This document shows, in pieces, positions 8,787 through 16,842 of a DNA stretch of 64,000 nt. The position numbers and the translations under genes are program-made. Under the pieces are notes generated by a model that saw nothing but the letters and a program-made list of their open reading frames with translations, did no database searches and was not told the DNA's origin. The DNA lies in contig NZ_WLVL01000039.1 in NCBI RefSeq assembly GCF_009707125.1, positions 1-64,000 of the forward strand. Direction: 5' to 3'. This DNA is from Arsenicicoccus cauae (GTDB lineage: Bacteria; Actinomycetota; Actinomycetes; Actinomycetales; Dermatophilaceae). Numbering within the stretch: position 1 is the stretch's first letter; each line of letters begins with the position of its first letter.

Positions 8787-10106
8787 GTGATCCGTGTCGC
8801 GAGCGTCCCCAGCGCACACCCGTATGTCGACCGCCTGCTGCCCCCCGCCGTCGGCGCGATCGGCGAGGTGGGCGCGACCGAGGCGCGGGCGGTGCGCCTA
8901 CAGGACCCCCCGCCCCCCGGTCGGAGGGCCGGTGACGGGGTGTGGTGGCCCCCGATGGTGCTCGACCCCGTATGGCTCGTCGCGCACGCCGACGAGGTTG
9001 ACGTGGTGCACGTGCACTTCGGCTTCGAGTCCTACAGCTGCGCGCAGCTGACGCTGTGGGCCCAGGAGCTGCGGCGGGTCGGCATACCGCTGGTCGTGAC
9101 CGTGCACGACCTGGCCAACCCGCACCTGACCGACCAGCAGGCCCACCTCGACGCGCTCGGCGTGCTCGTGCCCGCGGCGGACGAGGTCATCACGCTCACG
9201 CCAGGCGTGGCCGCCGTCATCCGTGAGCGTTGGGGTCGGGAGGCGATCGTCCTGCCGCACCCCCAGATCGCGGACGACTCCTGGGTCCACCGCTCCGACA
9301 CCGCCCGCCGCAACCGCCACCGGGGGCTGCGGGTGGGCGTCCCCCTCGGAGCCGTACGAGCCAACGTCGACCCCACCTCCTGGCTGGCGCCGCTGGCCGC
9401 CGCCGTGGGGGAGCTCGGGGGCTCCCTGGCCGTCACCGTCAACGACGAGGTGCTGGGCAGCGACGACCCCCGGCGGCTGGACGTCCTCGCGGCCGTCGAG
9501 ACGCTGGCCTCGGCCACCCCGTGCGTCGAGCTGCGGATCCGCCCCCGGCTCGACGACGACGCGCTGGCCGCCTGGATCGCCGCGACGGACGTGGTCGTCC
9601 TCCCCTACGCCCACGGCACGCACTCCGGCTGGCTGGAGCTGTGCTGGGACCTCGGTGCCTCGTGCCTGTCGCCGGCGGTGGGGCACTACGCGGAGCAGCA
9701 CGACGACGTGGGCTTCCACGCCGAGTTCCACGACCCCGGCACCGTCGGGACGGCCTTGCGGGGCCTCGTCGAGGACCGGACGCACGCCGGGGGCGAGCCG
9801 TGGCGGGTGCCCTGGGGCGACGCCACGCAGAGGCTGGCCCGTCGGGCCTGGTCCGACGACCGCGCCAGGCAGCAGCACGAGGAGGTCTACGACCGCGTCT
9901 GCCGTCCGGGGCGGGCCGCAGACGCCGCCGCCGACCAGCTCCCCGATCAGCGCCCCGGCCGGCGCGAGCACGTCGAGCACCGTGTCGGCAGGCTCGGCGA
10001 GACGGTCGGCGAGGGGGTGCGGTCGCCCGCCGCCGCACTCAGGGTTCTCGCCGGATCCACTCGCGTGCCCGTCGGGGCCACCCGCGTCGTCGTGGGTGGC
10101 TGGTGA
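8787..10106 (+). CDS. Glycosyltransferase, GT-B fold
   Basis: 439 aa, first gene of the plus-strand glycan operon. GT4-like features: VHVHFGFES and VVTVHDLANPH in the N-terminal acceptor half, and WIAATDVVVLPYAHGTHSG in the nucleotide-sugar half. The last ~70 residues are arginine- and alanine-rich and look disordered. The start is GTG 8787 with GAGGTG 6 nt upstream; a GTG at 8778 is also in frame. The stop overlaps the next start (GTGA). Donor and acceptor cannot be read from sequence. Confidence 0.8.
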   Translation: MIRVASVPSAHPYVDRLLPPAVGAIGEVGATEARAVRLQDPPPPGRRAGDGVWWPPMVLDPVWLVAHADEVDVVHVHFGFESYSCAQLTLWAQELRRVGIPLVVTVHDLANPHLTDQQAHLDALGVLVPAADEVITLTPGVAAVIRERWGREAIVLPHPQIADDSWVHRSDTARRNRHRGLRVGVPLGAVRANVDPTSWLAPLAAAVGELGGSLAVTVNDEVLGSDDPRRLDVLAAVETLASATPCVELRIRPRLDDDALAAWIAATDVVVLPYAHGTHSGWLELCWDLGASCLSPAVGHYAEQHDDVGFHAEFHDPGTVGTALRGLVEDRTHAGGEPWRVPWGDATQRLARRAWSDDRARQQHEEVYDRVCRPGRAADAAADQLPDQRPGRREHVEHRVGRLGETVGEGVRSPAAALRVLAGSTRVPVGATRVVVGGW

Positions 10107-11248
10107 AGCCCCGCCTGCGCGTCGTCGTCATCGCCCCGCACCGCCACCGCATCCGCGAGCCGTTCGCGGGCGGGCTCGAGGCGCACGTGTGGCACCTGGT
10201 GCGACGGCTGCGAGACCTGGGGCACGAGGTCGTCCTCGCGGCGGCGGAGGGGTCGGACGGCGTCGAGCCGGGGCTGGCCTTTCCCCGGCGGCCGTGGCGG
10301 GCCTCCCCGGCCGCCGCGGGCGACGTGTCCATGCCGGCGCCGGAGTTCATGGCCGAGCACCACGCCTACCTTCGCGTCATGCTCGCCCTGGCCGAAGGGA
10401 GGTACGGCCACGTCGACGTCGTGCACAACCACTCGCTGCACCACCTGCCGGTGGCCATGGCCAGCGCCCTGCCCGCGCCCATGCTGACGACGCTGCACAC
10501 CCCGCCGACGCCCTGGCTCGAGTCCGCCGTCATGCTCGCCGACCCCCAGGACGGCAGCACGTTCGCCGCCGTCAGCGGCTACACCGCGGACGCGTGGTCG
10601 GTGCTGCCCCAGCGACCCACCGTCGTGCACAACGGCGTCGACCTCGACGAGTGGCCGCTCGGGGAGGGGGGTGACTGGCTGGTGTGGTTGGGGCGGCTCG
10701 TCCCCGAGAAGTGCCCGCACCTGGCGATCGACGCGGCCCGCCTGGCCGGCATGCGCCTGCGGGTGGCCGGCCCCCTCAGCGACCGCGAGTACTTCGCACG
10801 CGAGATCGCGCCCCGCCTCGGCCCCGACGTGCAGTACGTCGGGCACCTGGCCCACAACGACCTCGCCACCCTCGTGGGGTCGAGCGCAGCCGCGCTGGTG
10901 ACGCCGTGCTGGGACGAGCCCTTCGGGCTCGTGGTGGCCGAGTCGCTGGCGTGCGGCACGCCCGTCGCGGCCTTTCGTCGAGGCGGCATCCCCGAGGTCG
11001 TGGCCGGCCCCGAGTGCGGTGCCCTCGTGGAGCCCCAGGACGTGGAGGCCCTCGCCGCGGCGCTGCCGCGGGTGGTGACGCTGGACCGCGCCGTCGTGCG
11101 CGAGCACGCTCGCTCCGCCCTGTCCGTGGAGCGCATGGTGAGGGAGTACCTCGACCTGTATCGCGAGTTGGCGCGCGGTGACGCTCCCGGCCCGCGCGGG
11201 CGCAACGCGCCCCGTGAGGTGGTCCGTCGCCTGCAGGTGGGCGCATGA
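10103..11248 (+). CDS. Glycosyltransferase family 4
   Basis: 381 aa, starting at a GTG that overlaps the previous stop. Classic GT4 layout: AGGLEAHVWHLVRRL near the N-terminus, VHNHSLHHLP, then WLGRLVPEKCPHLAI and the donor-binding segment DEPFGLVVAESLACGTPV with the EX7E motif. Likely a retaining enzyme using a UDP- or GDP-sugar in the cytoplasm. Translationally coupled on both sides, so expressed with the rest of the glycan operon. Confidence 0.9.
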   Translation: MKPRLRVVVIAPHRHRIREPFAGGLEAHVWHLVRRLRDLGHEVVLAAAEGSDGVEPGLAFPRRPWRASPAAAGDVSMPAPEFMAEHHAYLRVMLALAEGRYGHVDVVHNHSLHHLPVAMASALPAPMLTTLHTPPTPWLESAVMLADPQDGSTFAAVSGYTADAWSVLPQRPTVVHNGVDLDEWPLGEGGDWLVWLGRLVPEKCPHLAIDAARLAGMRLRVAGPLSDREYFAREIAPRLGPDVQYVGHLAHNDLATLVGSSAAALVTPCWDEPFGLVVAESLACGTPVAAFRRGGIPEVVAGPECGALVEPQDVEALAAALPRVVTLDRAVVREHARSALSVERMVREYLDLYRELARGDAPGPRGRNAPREVVRRLQVGA

Positions 11249-12297
11249 TCGGCTGGTACGTCCACCACCAGGGACGCGGTCACCTGCACCGGGCGCGGTC
11301 GATCACCGCCCACCTGGACGACGAGGTCACCGTGCTCTCCACCCTGCCGCGCGAGGACTGGGCCGCCGACTGGGTCGAGCTCCCGCGCGACGACGTCGAG
11401 GGCGCCATCGACGCGAGCCCCGGGGGCCGGCTGCACTACGCCCCCGTCGGCAACCGCGGCCACACCGACCGCCTCGCGACCATCGCCGCATGGGTGCGCC
11501 GCGCGCGCCCCCGCCTGGTGGTCGTGGACGTGTCGGTCGAGGTCACCGTGCTCGTGCGGACGCTCGGGATCCCCGTGGTCGTGATGGCCATGCCCGGCGA
11601 CCGCGACGACGCCCCGCACGAGCTGGGGCACGACCTGGCGCAGGGGATCGTCGCGCCGTGGCCCGGTGAGCTCTACCAACCCGCCTACCTGCGTCGACGG
11701 GCCCACAAGGTCACGTATGCCGGGGGCATCTCCCGGCACGCGGGCCGCCCGCTCCCCGCCCCCGACGACGACTCGCCCGTCGCTCCCTCCGGCCCGCCCG
11801 GCGCCGGAGCGCGAAAGGTGCTCCTGCTCGGCGGTGCCGGCGGCAGCCGCCTGTCCCCCGCCGACCTGGACGCGGCCCGCGCGGCCACCCCCGGCTGGGA
11901 GTGGACCGTCGCGGGGCCCCTTGGGCGGTGGTATGCCGACGTCCTGCCCCTGGTCACGTCCACGGACGTCGCCGTCATCGCCGCCGGGCAGAACTCCGTG
12001 GCCGACGTCGCCGCGGCGGGCCGCCGGGCCGTCGTGATCGCCGAGGACCGACCATTCGACGAGCAGCGCGCCACCGCGGGCGTGCTCCGGCAGCACGGGC
12101 TCGCCGTCGTCCGCGAGGCGTGGCCGAGCGACTGGGCCGGCGTGCTGGACGAGGCGATGGCGCTCGACCCCGCCTGGGAGCGGTGGCGCACCGACGGCGC
12201 CGCCGCACGAGCCGCCCGCGCCGTCGAGGCGGCGGCCGAGGGTGTCACGGGGGCCGAGAGGGCCGAGGGGGCCACCCGCACGGTGGACGCGCCATGA
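11245..12297 (+). CDS. GT28/MurG-like glycosyltransferase
   Basis: 350 aa; ATG overlaps the previous stop as ATGA. The N-terminus GWYVHHQGRGHLHRA is the G-x-G-H loop seen in MurG and macrolide glycosyltransferases. The C-terminal half has VLLLGGAGGS and VIAAGQNSVADVAAAGRR, the donor-site region of GT28 and GT1 enzymes. Soluble, probably membrane-surface associated. The acceptor may be lipid-linked, as for MurG, but that is inference. Confidence 0.78.
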   Translation: MIGWYVHHQGRGHLHRARSITAHLDDEVTVLSTLPREDWAADWVELPRDDVEGAIDASPGGRLHYAPVGNRGHTDRLATIAAWVRRARPRLVVVDVSVEVTVLVRTLGIPVVVMAMPGDRDDAPHELGHDLAQGIVAPWPGELYQPAYLRRRAHKVTYAGGISRHAGRPLPAPDDDSPVAPSGPPGAGARKVLLLGGAGGSRLSPADLDAARAATPGWEWTVAGPLGRWYADVLPLVTSTDVAVIAAGQNSVADVAAAGRRAVVIAEDRPFDEQRATAGVLRQHGLAVVREAWPSDWAGVLDEAMALDPAWERWRTDGAAARAARAVEAAAEGVTGAERAEGATRTVDAP

Positions 12298-13157
12298 GGG
12301 TGGTCGTCGTGACGATCGCCGCGGGGCGTCATACGCACCTGGCCGCGCAGCGGGCCCACCTGGCCGCCCTGCCCTCACCCCCCGAGCACGTCGTCGTCGC
12401 CATGGGAGACCCGCAGGTCGCCGGGGTGGTGGGCGCGGTGCCCGGCGTGCACGTGGTCGAGGTGCCGGCCGCGCCCGGGCACCTACCGCTCGCCCTGGCC
12501 CGCAACACCGGGGTCGAGCAGGCCCTGGGGCTCGGCGCCGACCTCGTCGTGCTGCTCGACGTGGACTGCCTGCCCGGGCGGGGCCTGATCGATGCGTACA
12601 CCCGCGCCGCCGGCAGGCTCGAGCACGCGCTCCTCTGCGGGCCGGTCACCTATCTGCCGGCCGAGGCGGGGTCGCCGGCCCCCGGCGAGCTCCAGCGGTG
12701 GACCTCCCCGCACCCCGCGCGCCCGGCCCCGCGGGACGGTCGGCTCGAGCGGGGCGGCGACCACCGGCTGTTCTGGTCGCTGTCGTTCGCGTGCACCCCC
12801 GCCACGTGGCGGCGGCTCGGCGGCTTCTGCACCGACTACGACGGCTACGGCGGCGAGGACACCGACCTCGGCATGGTCGCTTCACGCGAGGCCGTCGAGC
12901 TCGTGTGGGTCGGCGGGGCCCACGCCTACCACCAGCACCACCCCGTCTCGAGCCCGCCCGTCGAGCACCTCGACGACATCCTGCGCAACGCGGCGACCTA
13001 CCACCGCCGCTGGGGCGAGTGGCCCATGGAGGGCTGGCTGCGGGCCTTCGCGGAGCGGGGGCTCGTGACCTACGACGGCACCGCCTGGCGCCGCACCACC
13101 CCCGCCGGTGTCCCTCCCGGTGTCCCCGCCGCCATCCCCGAGGAGATGGCACGGTGA
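12294..13157 (+). CDS. GT2-family glycosyltransferase
   Basis: 287 aa, ATGA-coupled to the gene before and GTGA-coupled to the gene after. GT-A fold: VVVVTIAAGR at the start, LARNTGVEQALG, the metal-binding VLLDVDCLPG, and YGGEDTDLGM, the acidic motif typical of the GT2 group with a galactosyltransferase C-terminal region. It resembles the C-terminal half of the double transferase at 5373-7751 in this last motif. Inverting mechanism expected. Confidence 0.83.
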   Translation: MRVVVVTIAAGRHTHLAAQRAHLAALPSPPEHVVVAMGDPQVAGVVGAVPGVHVVEVPAAPGHLPLALARNTGVEQALGLGADLVVLLDVDCLPGRGLIDAYTRAAGRLEHALLCGPVTYLPAEAGSPAPGELQRWTSPHPARPAPRDGRLERGGDHRLFWSLSFACTPATWRRLGGFCTDYDGYGGEDTDLGMVASREAVELVWVGGAHAYHQHHPVSSPPVEHLDDILRNAATYHRRWGEWPMEGWLRAFAERGLVTYDGTAWRRTTPAGVPPGVPAAIPEEMAR

Positions 13158-13801
13158 CCTGGCAGGACTGGCACGCAACGGACTTCGAGGAGCGCTATCG
13201 CGCCGACCCGGACCCCTTCCGCGTGCGCACCAGCTGGTACGAACGCCGAAAGATCCAGGTCGTCCTCGCCTCCCTCACCCGTGAGCACTACCGCGCGGCC
13301 TGGGACATCGCTTGCGGCACAGGCGATCTCGCGCTCGCCCTCACCGACCGCTGCGGCCGGGTCAGCGCCACCGACGCCGCCCCCACCGCCGTCGAGCTGA
13401 CCCGCGACCTGTTGCAGGACAAGGGCGCCGATGTCTCCGTCAGCGCGCTGCCGCGTCTCGCCGTGCCCGCGGCGTCCTTCGACCTGATCGTCGCGTCGGA
13501 GGTCCTCTACTACCTCGACGAGGCCTCCCGGCAGGCGAGCTACGACGTCGTCCTCGCCGCCGCCGCTGACCCGGAGCCCGGTCCCGCCCCGGAGGTCGTT
13601 GCTGTGCACTGGCGCCACCATCCGCACGACGCCCACCTGTCGGGAGCGCAGGTCACCGCCGAGCTCGACGCCCGCCTCGCCGCCGCCGGGTGGCAGCGGC
13701 GCGTGCGGCACGAGGACGCCGACTTCGTCACCGGGCACTGGGTCCGGCCGGAGTCCGCCAAGGCCGCCCAGGCCTCGCCCGACACCGAGGAGAGAACGTG
13801 A
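13154..13801 (+). CDS. NodS-like SAM-dependent methyltransferase
   Basis: 215 aa class I methyltransferase. It opens with FEERYRADPDPFRVRTSWYE, which matches the start of the NodS family (S-x-D-P-F/W, then S-W-Y-E-x-R-K). The SAM loop is DIACGTGDLA and the post-I acidic strand SATDAAPTAVE. NodS N-methylates the deacetylated glucosamine end of rhizobial Nod factors; relatives in actinobacteria are uncharacterised and often sit beside a PIG-L deacetylase, which is absent here. GTGA overlaps on both sides place it firmly in the glycan operon. Confidence 0.8.
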   Translation: MTWQDWHATDFEERYRADPDPFRVRTSWYERRKIQVVLASLTREHYRAAWDIACGTGDLALALTDRCGRVSATDAAPTAVELTRDLLQDKGADVSVSALPRLAVPAASFDLIVASEVLYYLDEASRQASYDVVLAAAADPEPGPAPEVVAVHWRHHPHDAHLSGAQVTAELDARLAAAGWQRRVRHEDADFVTGHWVRPESAKAAQASPDTEERT

Positions 13802-14787
13802 CCACCGCCGACGCGCCGCTCTGCACGCTGGCGCCCTTCCCCGCCGCGCTGCCCGACGCCACCCTGGCAGCGCTGGTCGCGTCGCACGACTGGGCCGCCC
13901 TCGCCTGGCCGGAGCTGTTGAGCGCCCTGCTCGCGGTCGGCCGCACCTCGATCCCCCTCGGGCGCCTCGCCGAGGGCCACGTCGACGCCGTGCGGATCCT
14001 GGCCCAGGCGGGACGCGGGCCGCACGGTGGAGCGACATACGGCGTCTGGGCCTCGCGCTCGCACGCCACCGGTGTGCGCGCGACCCCGGTGGACGGCGGC
14101 TGGGTGCTCGACGGGACGCTGCGGTTCGCCTCGGGCGTGGGGATCATCGAGCGGGCGCTGCTGCCGGTGTGGCTCGACGAGGAGCGGTCGGTCCTGCTCG
14201 ACCTCGACGTCGGCGGCTGGCGGGGCGACGAGGACTCGTGGCGGACGCCCGCGATGGCCGACTCGCGCTCCCTGACCGTGCCCGTCGTGGGCGTGCCGGC
14301 GACTGCGGACGCGCAGGTCGGGGCCGAGGGCTTCTACCTCGGCCGCCCCGGGTTCTTCCCCGGCGGGGTCGGGGTCGCTGCCGTGTGGGCCGGGGGCGCC
14401 GCGCGCGTCGTCGACCTCACCGCGCGGGTCACGGCGGGCGCCCCGCCAGCCCCCGCCCGGACCGCCCGGTGGGGCCGCATCCGCACCGAGCTCGCCTGCG
14501 CCGCAGCGCTGCTCGACGCCGCCGGACGATCCCTGGAGGCGAGCGAGAGCGACCCCGCCGCACCGGCCAGGGGCGCGGGTGGGCGCGGCCAGGAGCTGTC
14601 GACGGAGGTCCGCGCCGGCGTGGCCCGGGCGACCCGCGCCGTCCTGGAGGAGTGTCGGACCCTCGCCGGACCCGCCGGGGTGGCCTTCGACGCCGAGCTG
14701 GCGCAGGCGCTCGCCGACCTGGAGCTCTACGTCGCGCAGCAGAACGCAGACGCCGACCAGGGCTACCTCGGTGCCCTCCCCCGCTGA
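13798..14787 (+). CDS. Acyl-CoA-dehydrogenase-like flavoprotein
   Basis: 329 aa, shorter than the ~380 usual for acyl-CoA dehydrogenases. GGWVLDGTLRFASGVGII resembles the conserved middle beta-domain segment (G-x-K-x-F-x-S-G) that contacts FAD and substrate. The C-terminal half is helical and ends with a YVAQQNADADQGYLG patch. I cannot locate a standard catalytic glutamate. Acyl-CoA dehydrogenases next to NodS-like methyltransferases and GT2 genes are a recurring actinobacterial set of unknown product. The start overlaps the previous stop (GTGA) and its end overlaps the next gene by 17 nt. Confidence 0.75.
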   Translation: MTTADAPLCTLAPFPAALPDATLAALVASHDWAALAWPELLSALLAVGRTSIPLGRLAEGHVDAVRILAQAGRGPHGGATYGVWASRSHATGVRATPVDGGWVLDGTLRFASGVGIIERALLPVWLDEERSVLLDLDVGGWRGDEDSWRTPAMADSRSLTVPVVGVPATADAQVGAEGFYLGRPGFFPGGVGVAAVWAGGAARVVDLTARVTAGAPPAPARTARWGRIRTELACAAALLDAAGRSLEASESDPAAPARGAGGRGQELSTEVRAGVARATRAVLEECRTLAGPAGVAFDAELAQALADLELYVAQQNADADQGYLGALPR

Positions 14788-15508
14788 GCCGGACGCCCCG
14801 CCCCGCCTGCTCGTCGTCGTGCCCGCCCACGACGAGGAGCGCCGCCTCCCCGCCTGCCTGACCGCCGTGGCCGCGGCGCTGGAGCGGTGGGGCGGTCGCG
14901 CCGAGGTCGTCGTCAACGCGCACCGGTGCACCGACGGCACCGCGAGGATGGCCCGGGCCACGCTCCGGCCCGGCGGTCCCCTGTCCGGGCTCGTCGTCGA
15001 GGACGACACCTCCGCCACGGTGGGAGGGGTCCGCGACCGGGCCGTCCGCGCGGCGCTCGACCGCTGGTCCCCCGACCCGTGCAGCACCTGGTTGCTGAGC
15101 ACGGACGCGGACTCCGTCGTGCCCGCCGGGTGGGTGGCCTCGCTGCTCGACGCCGCCTCCGCGCGGTCCGCCGTGGCGGTCGCCGGGCTGGTCGAGCTGG
15201 TCGACTGGCGGGCCACCTCCGAGGCGCGGGCGGCCTACGACGCCATCGTCCGGGGGGGCCTCACCGGCCCCGACACCCACGATCACGCGTATGCCGCCAA
15301 CCTGGCCGTCCGCCTCGACGCCTACCTCGCGGTCGGGGGCTTCCCCTGCGTCGCGCACGGCGAAGAGACCGCGCTCCTGACGGCGCTCGCCGCTGCCGGG
15401 TGGCCCGTCACCAGCACCCGGGCGTCGGTGGTGCGCACGTCGGGGCGCATGCCCGGCCGCGCCCGCGAAGGCCTGGGCCAGCTGCTGCAGCAGCTCACCC
15501 GCCCCTGA
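14771..15508 (+). CDS. GT2-family glycosyltransferase, last gene of the glycan operon
   Basis: 245 aa. It begins inside the previous gene at GTG 14771. GT2 motifs are LLVVVPAHDEE at the N-terminus, the VVVNAHRCTDGT strand, and LLSTDADSVVPAGWV (the DAD metal motif). YAANLAVRLDAYLAVGGF and EETALLTALAAAG follow. Homologues usually sit beside acyl-CoA dehydrogenase and methyltransferase genes as here. A hairpin about 220 bp downstream probably closes the operon. Confidence 0.85.
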   Translation: MPSPAEPDAPPRLLVVVPAHDEERRLPACLTAVAAALERWGGRAEVVVNAHRCTDGTARMARATLRPGGPLSGLVVEDDTSATVGGVRDRAVRAALDRWSPDPCSTWLLSTDADSVVPAGWVASLLDAASARSAVAVAGLVELVDWRATSEARAAYDAIVRGGLTGPDTHDHAYAANLAVRLDAYLAVGGFPCVAHGEETALLTALAAAGWPVTSTRASVVRTSGRMPGRAREGLGQLLQQLTRP

Positions 15509-15828
15509 TCCCGCTCGCCCTCGTCTCGGCGTCCACCCTGCGTCTGGACGACCATCCCCCGTCTGCCCCCGCATCTCCCGTCTTGTGCTGCAACCCCAGG
15601 CAGGCAGCGGCGCCCGGGACGCAGAGCGCCGGCCGAGACGCACGCCGCCGCCCATGGCGGCGGCACGGGACGACGGGGCGGGCGGCATACGACCAGATGC
15701 CCGGCCGGCCCCAGATCGACCAGGCTCCGGCCACGTCGACCGGCCTTCGTCCGATCCGCCTGGTGTGCGAAGGCCGGTCGATGTGACTACCGGGGGCAGG
15801 TCGGGGGTTTGTTCGAGCGTGGAAGGGT
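15509..15828. other. Gene-free spacer between glycan operon and SDR
   Basis: About 320 bp with no ORF that has a ribosome site. It is C-rich at the left and contains one GGCATAC motif near 15686. The only clear structure is the hairpin listed separately. The promoter for the SDR operon should lie in the last ~50 bp, but I cannot pick -35 and -10 boxes. Confidence 0.5.
15732..15785 (+). terminator. Hairpin downstream of the glycan operon
   Basis: A perfect 14-bp stem (15736-15749 with 15768-15781), extended by three more pairs after one mismatch, with an 18-nt loop. It lies some 220 bp after the last glycosyltransferase and about 45 bp before the SDR start. It could end the first transcript or act in the leader of the second. 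No T-run. Confidence 0.5.
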
Positions 15829-16842
15829 ATGCGGCGGGACATGAGCAGCGCAGCCCAGACCGTCACGACCCCGACGACCGACACCGCACGCGACCTCTCC
15901 GAGCCGCAGCAGCCTGTCGCCCTCGTGGCCGGTGCCTCGCGCGGCCTCGGCCTGCTGGTGGCCCACGAGCTGGGGCGTCGCGGCTTCCGCGTCGCGATCT
16001 GCGCCCGCGCCCAGGCCGAGCTCGACGACGCCCGCGCGCAGCTGACCGCCGAGGGTGTCGACGCGCACACCTATGTCTGCGACGTCACCGACCACGAGCG
16101 CGTCGAGCAGATGGTCGCCGAGGTCGAGCAGGAGGTCGGCCCCATCACGGTGGCCATCCACGTCGCCGGCATCATCCAGGTCGGGCCGCTCGAGGCGACC
16201 GAGCGCCGCCACTTCGAGCAGGCCGTGGACGTGATGCTCTGGGGCCCGATCAACCTGTCGCTGGCCGTGCTCCCGGCCATGCGCGCCCGCCGTCGGGGCC
16301 GCATCGGCATCGTCACCTCCATCGGCGGCAAGATCAGCGTCCCGCACCTGCTGCCCTACAGCACAGCCAAGTTCGGGGCGGTCGGCTTCGCCGAGGGGCT
16401 GCACGCCGAGCTGGCGGGGACTGGTGTCACCGCGACCGCGATCGTCCCCGGCCTCATGCGCACGGGCTCGCACCTGCAGGCGCAGTTCGTCGGGGACCAG
16501 GCCAAGGAGTACGCCTGGTTCGCGCCCGGCGCCTCCCTGCCGCTGGTGTCGATGAGCGCCGAGCGCGCCGCCGCACAGATGGTCGACGCGACCCTCGCCG
16601 GCGACCCCGTCGCCCTGCTCTCGCCGCTCAGCAAGGTCGGCGCGCGCGTCGCCGGGCTCCTGCCCTCCACCACGGTCCGCGCGCTCGGTCTCATGTCCCG
16701 CCTCCTCCCCTCGGGCACGGGCGACGGCGAGACGATCACCGGCCACGAGGCGCGCCGCCGCCTCAGCAACCCCGTGGTCGAGGTCCTCACCACGCTCGGC
16801 ACGCGCGCGGCCCACCGCAACAACGAGCACCACCGCGCATGA
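15829..16842 (+). CDS. Short-chain dehydrogenase/reductase
   Basis: 337 aa. Rossmann motif GASRGLGLLVA after a ~28-residue N-terminal extension, catalytic serine in IVTSIGG and YSTAK for the Tyr-Lys pair. The C-terminal ~100 residues exceed the usual 250-aa SDR core and contain a hydrophobic stretch (VGARVAGLLPSTTVRALGLM) that could bind membrane. Substrate unknown. ATG 15829 and ATG 15841 are both possible; GGAAGGG just before 15829 fits the second better. The stop overlaps the DNA ligase start (ATGA), so the two are co-expressed. Confidence 0.82.
   Translation: MRRDMSSAAQTVTTPTTDTARDLSEPQQPVALVAGASRGLGLLVAHELGRRGFRVAICARAQAELDDARAQLTAEGVDAHTYVCDVTDHERVEQMVAEVEQEVGPITVAIHVAGIIQVGPLEATERRHFEQAVDVMLWGPINLSLAVLPAMRARRRGRIGIVTSIGGKISVPHLLPYSTAKFGAVGFAEGLHAELAGTGVTATAIVPGLMRTGSHLQAQFVGDQAKEYAWFAPGASLPLVSMSAERAAAQMVDATLAGDPVALLSPLSKVGARVAGLLPSTTVRALGLMSRLLPSGTGDGETITGHEARRRLSNPVVEVLTTLGTRAAHRNNEHHRA

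Noticed and set aside
13154-14787. True Nod-factor (nodABC-like) locus
   Set aside because: No NodC-type chitin synthase, NodB deacetylase or NodA acyltransferase is present; only the methyltransferase resembles NodS.
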